Below are positions 61,030 through 64,000 of a stretch of 64,000 nt of DNA, piece by piece. Below the pieces are notes generated by a model. It made no database searches. It was not told where the DNA came from and saw nothing but the letters and a program-made list of their open reading frames with translations. Position 1 is the first letter of the stretch; every line of letters starts with the position of its first letter. The position numbers were made by a program, and so were the translations under genes. Origin of the DNA: Comamonas phosphati (GTDB lineage Bacteria; Pseudomonadota; Gammaproteobacteria; Burkholderiales; Burkholderiaceae_C); NCBI RefSeq assembly GCF_014637085.1, contig NZ_BMEU01000008.1, forward strand, positions 94,298 through 158,297. The letters run 5' to 3'.

Positions 61030-62556
61030 TCACTTGAGGCTGATGGTGGTGTTCACGCCGTGACTGGTCGTGGAGTCGTCGAACCAGCGCTCGGTCACCG
61101 TCTTGGTCTGGGTGTAGAACAACACGACCTGCTTGCCATAAGGGCCCAGGTCGCCGAGCTTGGAGGCGCGACTGCCGGTGAACGAGAACAGCGGCACCGG
61201 CACGGGAATCGGCACGTTGATGCCGACCTGGCCCACGTCGATGTCCTCCTGGAACTTGCGCGCCGCGGCGCCCGACTGCGTGAAGATGGCCGTGCCGTTG
61301 CCGTTGGGATTGCCGTTGATGAAGGCTATGGCCTGGTCCAGGTCCTCGGTGGCCACCAGGCACAGCACCGGGCCGAAGATTTCCTGCTCGTAGATGCTCA
61401 TGCCGGGCTTGACTCCGCTGAAGATGGTGGGGCCGACGAAATTGCCTTTTTCATAGCTGGCAGCCAGCTGGGGCTTGCGGCCGTCGAGTTCCAGCGTGGC
61501 GCCTTCGGTCAGGCCGCGCTCGATCAGTCCCTCGACGCGTGACAGCGCCGCGCACGAGACCAGGGGGCCCACGTCGGTGCCTGGCTCGGTGCCGCCGCTG
61601 ACCTTGAGCGTCTTGGACTTGGCCACCAGGTCGGGAATCCAGGTCTGCGCCTCGCCCACCAGCACGGCCACCGAGACGGCCATGCAGCGCTGGCCCGCGG
61701 CGCCGAAGGCCGCACCCAGCAGGGCGTTGAGCGACTGCTCCTTGTTCGCATCGGGCATGATGATGGCGTGGTTCTTGGCGCCCATCATGCACTGCACGCG
61801 CTTGCCGGCGAGACTGGCGCGGTTGTAGACATGGGTGCCGACCTTGGTCGAGCCCACGAAGCTGATGGCCTTGATGTCCGGGTGGTCGCAGATGGCGTTC
61901 ACCACATCCTCGCCGCCGTGCACCACGTTCAGCACGCCGGGCGGAATGCCGGCTGCCAGGGCCAGTTCGCACAGGCGCATGGTGACCATAGGGTCCTGCT
62001 CGGAGGGCTTGAGGATGAAGGTATTGCCCGTGGCGATGGCCATGGGGAACATCCACAGCGGAATCATGGCCGGGAAGTTGAACGGCGTGATGCCCGCGCA
62101 TACGCCCAGCGGCTGCAGCACCGAATAGGTGTCCACGCCGTTGGCCACATTGTTGGCCAGCTCGCCCAGCTGCAGGTTGCCGATGCCGGCCGCATGCTCC
62201 ACTACCTCCAGGCCGCGGAACACGTCGCCCTCGGCGTCGGGCAGGGTCTTGCCCTGTTCGGCCGTCAGGATCGCGGCCAGCTCCTTCATGTTCTCGCGGA
62301 TCAGCTGCTGCAGCTTCAGGAAGATGCGGGCTCGGGTGCCGATGGGCGTCTTGCGCCAGGTCTTGAACGCTTCCTTGGCGTTGGCGACGGCAGCATTCAC
62401 CTCGTCGGGCGTGGCAAAGGGCACGCGCGCCAGCACCTCCTGTGTGGCGGGGTTCACCAGGTCGCGCCATTGCGTGGTCCGCGACTCGACCAACTGGCCG
62501 TTGATGAGCAGCTTGACGGTGGGGGCCAGGACTTTGCTGGAAGTGGGGGCGTTCAT
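61030..62556 (-). CDS. mmsA: CoA-acylating methylmalonate-semialdehyde dehydrogenase
   Basis: A 508-residue aldehyde dehydrogenase that turns methylmalonate semialdehyde to propionyl-CoA (valine and inositol degradation). The catalytic Cys is in [17 protein letters not shown], and [14 protein letters not shown] replaces the usual Glu motif, as expected for this subfamily. [21 protein letters not shown] is typical. It is the first gene of the mmsA-LprI-acd-TfoX-DUF488-mmsB run. Upstream lies a set of TGCAC repeats. Confidence 0.95.
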   Translation of the reverse strand: MNAPTSSKVLAPTVKLLINGQLVESRTTQWRDLVNPATQEVLARVPFATPDEVNAAVANAKEAFKTWRKTPIGTRARIFLKLQQLIRENMKELAAILTAEQGKTLPDAEGDVFRGLEVVEHAAGIGNLQLGELANNVANGVDTYSVLQPLGVCAGITPFNFPAMIPLWMFPMAIATGNTFILKPSEQDPMVTMRLCELALAAGIPPGVLNVVHGGEDVVNAICDHPDIKAISFVGSTKVGTHVYNRASLAGKRVQCMMGAKNHAIIMPDANKEQSLNALLGAAFGAAGQRCMAVSVAVLVGEAQTWIPDLVAKSKTLKVSGGTEPGTDVGPLVSCAALSRVEGLIERGLTEGATLELDGRKPQLAASYEKGNFVGPTIFSGVKPGMSIYEQEIFGPVLCLVATEDLDQAIAFINGNPNGNGTAIFTQSGAAARKFQEDIDVGQVGINVPIPVPVPLFSFTGSRASKLGDLGPYGKQVVLFYTQTKTVTERWFDDSTTSHGVNTTISLK

Positions 62557-62655
62557 ACCATGTCTCCTGAAATGGGCCGTTTCATGGCTTACGGCCTGCG
62601 GTTGAGGTTGCTCTCCATGGTATGTGTGCGATTTTGCGTAGGCAATGGATTTTTA

Positions 62656-62681
62656 TGCACTTTAGGCGTGCAAATATGCAC
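62656..62681. promoter_or_regulatory. TGCAC repeats upstream of mmsA
   Basis: GTGCAAATATGCAC (62668-62681) is an inverted repeat (GTGCA and TGCAC around four bases), and another TGCAC precedes it at 62656-62660. The site is about 100-125 bases before mmsA. The regulator is unknown; LysR or MocR types could bind. Confidence 0.5.
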
Positions 62682-62720
62682 AGACCACGCTTGTGGCCGG
62701 GGCATTCTGCCGGCGCCATG

Positions 62721-62756
62721 AAAAAAAGCCCTGCGCTTGCTTGCCGCAGGGCTTTT
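62721..62756 (-). terminator. Terminator after the Bug gene at 62779
   Basis: AAAAGCCCTGCG (62724-62735) and CGCAGGGCTTTT (62745-62756) form a 12-pair stem with a 9-base loop. On the minus strand a T-run follows (62721-62727). Confidence 0.92.
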
Positions 62757-62778
62757 GGCTCGACAGCCCTAGGTTGTG

Positions 62779-63822
62779 TCAATCCAGGCTGATATGCGCT
62801 TTCTCGATCAGCAGCTTGTACTGGTCGGACTTGGTCTTGGCGAACTGCTGCATCTCGGCCACGTTCCAGCTCATGGGCTGGAAGGCGAAGGTGGCGAATT
62901 TTTCGCGGACCTGCGGGTCCTGCAGCACGCTGACCACGTCGTTGCGGATCTTGTCGCGCAGTGCGGGATTCACGCCCTTGGGCGCGAGCAGGGAGACGAA
63001 GGAGTTCACGTCCAGCTCGGCGGGGCCGCCGGCCTCGGCCACCGTGGGCACGTCGGGCATCTGGGCAATGCGCTTGGGTGCGGCGACGGCGATGTAGCGG
63101 AGCTTGCCCGACTTGTAGATGCCCTGGCTCGACGGCAGGCTGGCAAAGCTCCACGCAGGGTCGCCATTGGCCACCGAGGTGAAGAGCTGGCTGACCTCGC
63201 GGTAGGGCACATGCGTCATCTTGCTGCCCGTCAGATAGTCGAGCCATTCGCCACCCAGGTGGCCGGGGCTGCCCACGCCCCAGGAGCCGTAGCTGACCTT
63301 GCCGGGCTCGGCCTTGGCGGCCTTGATCAGGTCGCTCATGCTCTTCCATGGCGAATTCGTGGGCACGGCCACGAAGAACGGCGTCAGGAACAGCGGGGCC
63401 ACGGGGTCGAAATGCTCCAGCGGCACGAAATTGCGCTTCTTGTAGAGATAGGGCAGGGCCGAGACATGCTCGCTGTCCAGCTGCAGCAGCGTGTAGCCGT
63501 CGGGCTTGGCGCGGCGCGCGGCCTCGATGGCCACGAAGCCGCCGCCGCCGGGCCGGTTGTCCACGGTCACGCTCTGCTTCCAGCGAACCCCCAGCTTTTC
63601 ACCCACGATGCGGAGCACCGCATCGGGCCCGCTGCCCACGGCAAAGGCCGTGATCACGGTGACCGGATGGTTGGGGTAGCCGGCGGTCGGGTCGCTCTGG
63701 GCCATGGCCGAGCTGCCCAGTGTCAGCAGTGCAACGGCTGCAAGCCAGCTATGGCCTGTGTTTTTGATAGCTTCCTGCTGAGGTGCAGAAAGGGTCTGAG
63801 CGCTGTTTTGCTTGGATTTCAC
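62779..63822 (-). CDS. Bug-family (TctC) solute-binding protein
   Basis: A 347-residue tripartite-tricarboxylate receptor. The signal core is WLAAVALLTLGSSAMAQ; the mature domain has YPNHPVTVITAFAVGSGPDAVLR, SVTVDNRPGGGGFVAIEAA and a C-terminal SFVSLLAPKGVNPALRD. The start is taken as GTG 63822, because AGGAG lies six bases upstream, rather than an ATG at 63852. The N-terminal leader before the hydrophobic core includes a translated GATAGCT-type repeat (63765-63781), making it unusually long. The ligand is unknown. Confidence 0.9.
   Translation of the reverse strand: MKSKQNSAQTLSAPQQEAIKNTGHSWLAAVALLTLGSSAMAQSDPTAGYPNHPVTVITAFAVGSGPDAVLRIVGEKLGVRWKQSVTVDNRPGGGGFVAIEAARRAKPDGYTLLQLDSEHVSALPYLYKKRNFVPLEHFDPVAPLFLTPFFVAVPTNSPWKSMSDLIKAAKAEPGKVSYGSWGVGSPGHLGGEWLDYLTGSKMTHVPYREVSQLFTSVANGDPAWSFASLPSSQGIYKSGKLRYIAVAAPKRIAQMPDVPTVAEAGGPAELDVNSFVSLLAPKGVNPALRDKIRNDVVSVLQDPQVREKFATFAFQPMSWNVAEMQQFAKTKSDQYKLLIEKAHISLD
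63765..63781. repeat. GATAGCT-type repeat in signal peptide of Bug gene
   Basis: TGATAGCTTCCTGCTGA differs by one base from 5495-5511. Here it is antisense to, and translated within, the leader of the Bug protein. Confidence 0.5.
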
Positions 63823-63884
63823 AGTTGTCTCCTGGTGGATGGGTTGGGTCATCGTTACGGATCGGGCGGCTGCTGGAACAGCTT

Positions 63885-64000
63885 CTATTTCGCGGCGTCG
63901 GGCTGGGCCATGGGAGCGGCCCGGGCAAACTCGGGCCGGGCGCTGCAGGCCCGGTCCACGGCGCTGATCAGCGGCCAGCGGCCCAGGTCCACGCCAAAGC
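63885..64000 (-). CDS. maiA: Maleylacetoacetate isomerase, C-terminal fragment
   Basis: The last 38 codons of a gene that runs off the right edge. The end reads FGVDLGRWPLISAVDRAC and ARAAPMAQPDAAK, the typical C terminus of zeta-class glutathione transferases/maleylacetoacetate isomerases, which use the PxxQPD ending. The enzyme isomerises maleylacetoacetate or maleylpyruvate in aromatic degradation. Another zeta-class glutathione transferase cannot be excluded. Confidence 0.82.
   Translation of the reverse strand, partial: FGVDLGRWPLISAVDRACSARPEFARAAPMAQPDAAK

Noticed and set aside
1-64000. CRISPR arrays, prophage or insertion sequence genes
   Set aside because: No regularly spaced repeats, integrase, transposase or phage structural genes were found.

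Overview
The window is a GC-rich (about two-thirds G+C) bacterial chromosome segment with tightly packed genes. Gene content points to a soil or water betaproteobacterium of the family Comamonadaceae, probably the Comamonas/Delftia group: many Bug-type solute-binding genes, acyl-CoA and aromatic catabolism, and GC-rich intergenic repeats that I associate with this family. I found no rRNA, tRNA, CRISPR array, prophage or transposase gene.

Layout. 1-124: start of a PAS-like gene. 260-4670: five co-directional small-molecule-modifying and export genes (AHSA1, MFS, VOC, RibD-type reductase, PhnB-like) divergent from a TetR regulator, with two matching palindromes between them. 4715-6807: a CobB-type sirtuin and a two-gene chromate transporter. 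6915-13741: a catabolic island with a GntR regulator, racemase-like protein, hydantoinase, a decayed beta-lactamase-like gene and an MFS importer on the minus strand, divergent from an arylmalonate-decarboxylase-like gene and an FAH-family gene; two related palindromes lie in the divergent region. 13872-15509: a HipBA module. 15639-24602: housekeeping genes (cardiolipin synthase, a second sirtuin, exonuclease I, SpmAB fusion, YebC, Kup, Upp). 24716-33923: a dehydratase, an uncharacterised three-gene zinc-ribbon/lipoprotein/membrane operon, HrpA, a CDGSH iron-sulfur protein and an FMN-binding-type protein.

34233-41405: p-cresol catabolism. pchA-pchC-pchX-pchF lie in that order on the minus strand, with a divergent AraC regulator and a neighbouring acyl-CoA synthetase. 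They would oxidise p-cresol through 4-hydroxybenzaldehyde to 4-hydroxybenzoate. 41402-47593: a DsbA-like protein, a retropepsin-like protease, tRNA 2-selenouridine synthase, and a LysE exporter/MocR regulator pair. 47866-52956: an organic-acid cluster (Bug protein, CaiB CoA-transferase, cupin, acyl-CoA dehydrogenase, LysR). 53030-54643: a chemoreceptor. 54658-57374: a lysine 6-dehydrogenase-like and a semialdehyde/P6C dehydrogenase pair, probably lysine catabolism. 57506-62556: a valine-degradation operon (mmsA, acyl-CoA dehydrogenase, mmsB) with three unexpected small genes inside it. 62779-64000: another Bug protein and the 3' end of maiA.

The most novel-looking parts are the hydantoinase/AMDase-like island, whose racemase-like protein lacks both catalytic cysteines; the zinc-ribbon membrane operon; a short repeat with terminal inverted repeats present in two copies; and a Tat-signal PchX beside a signal-less PchF.
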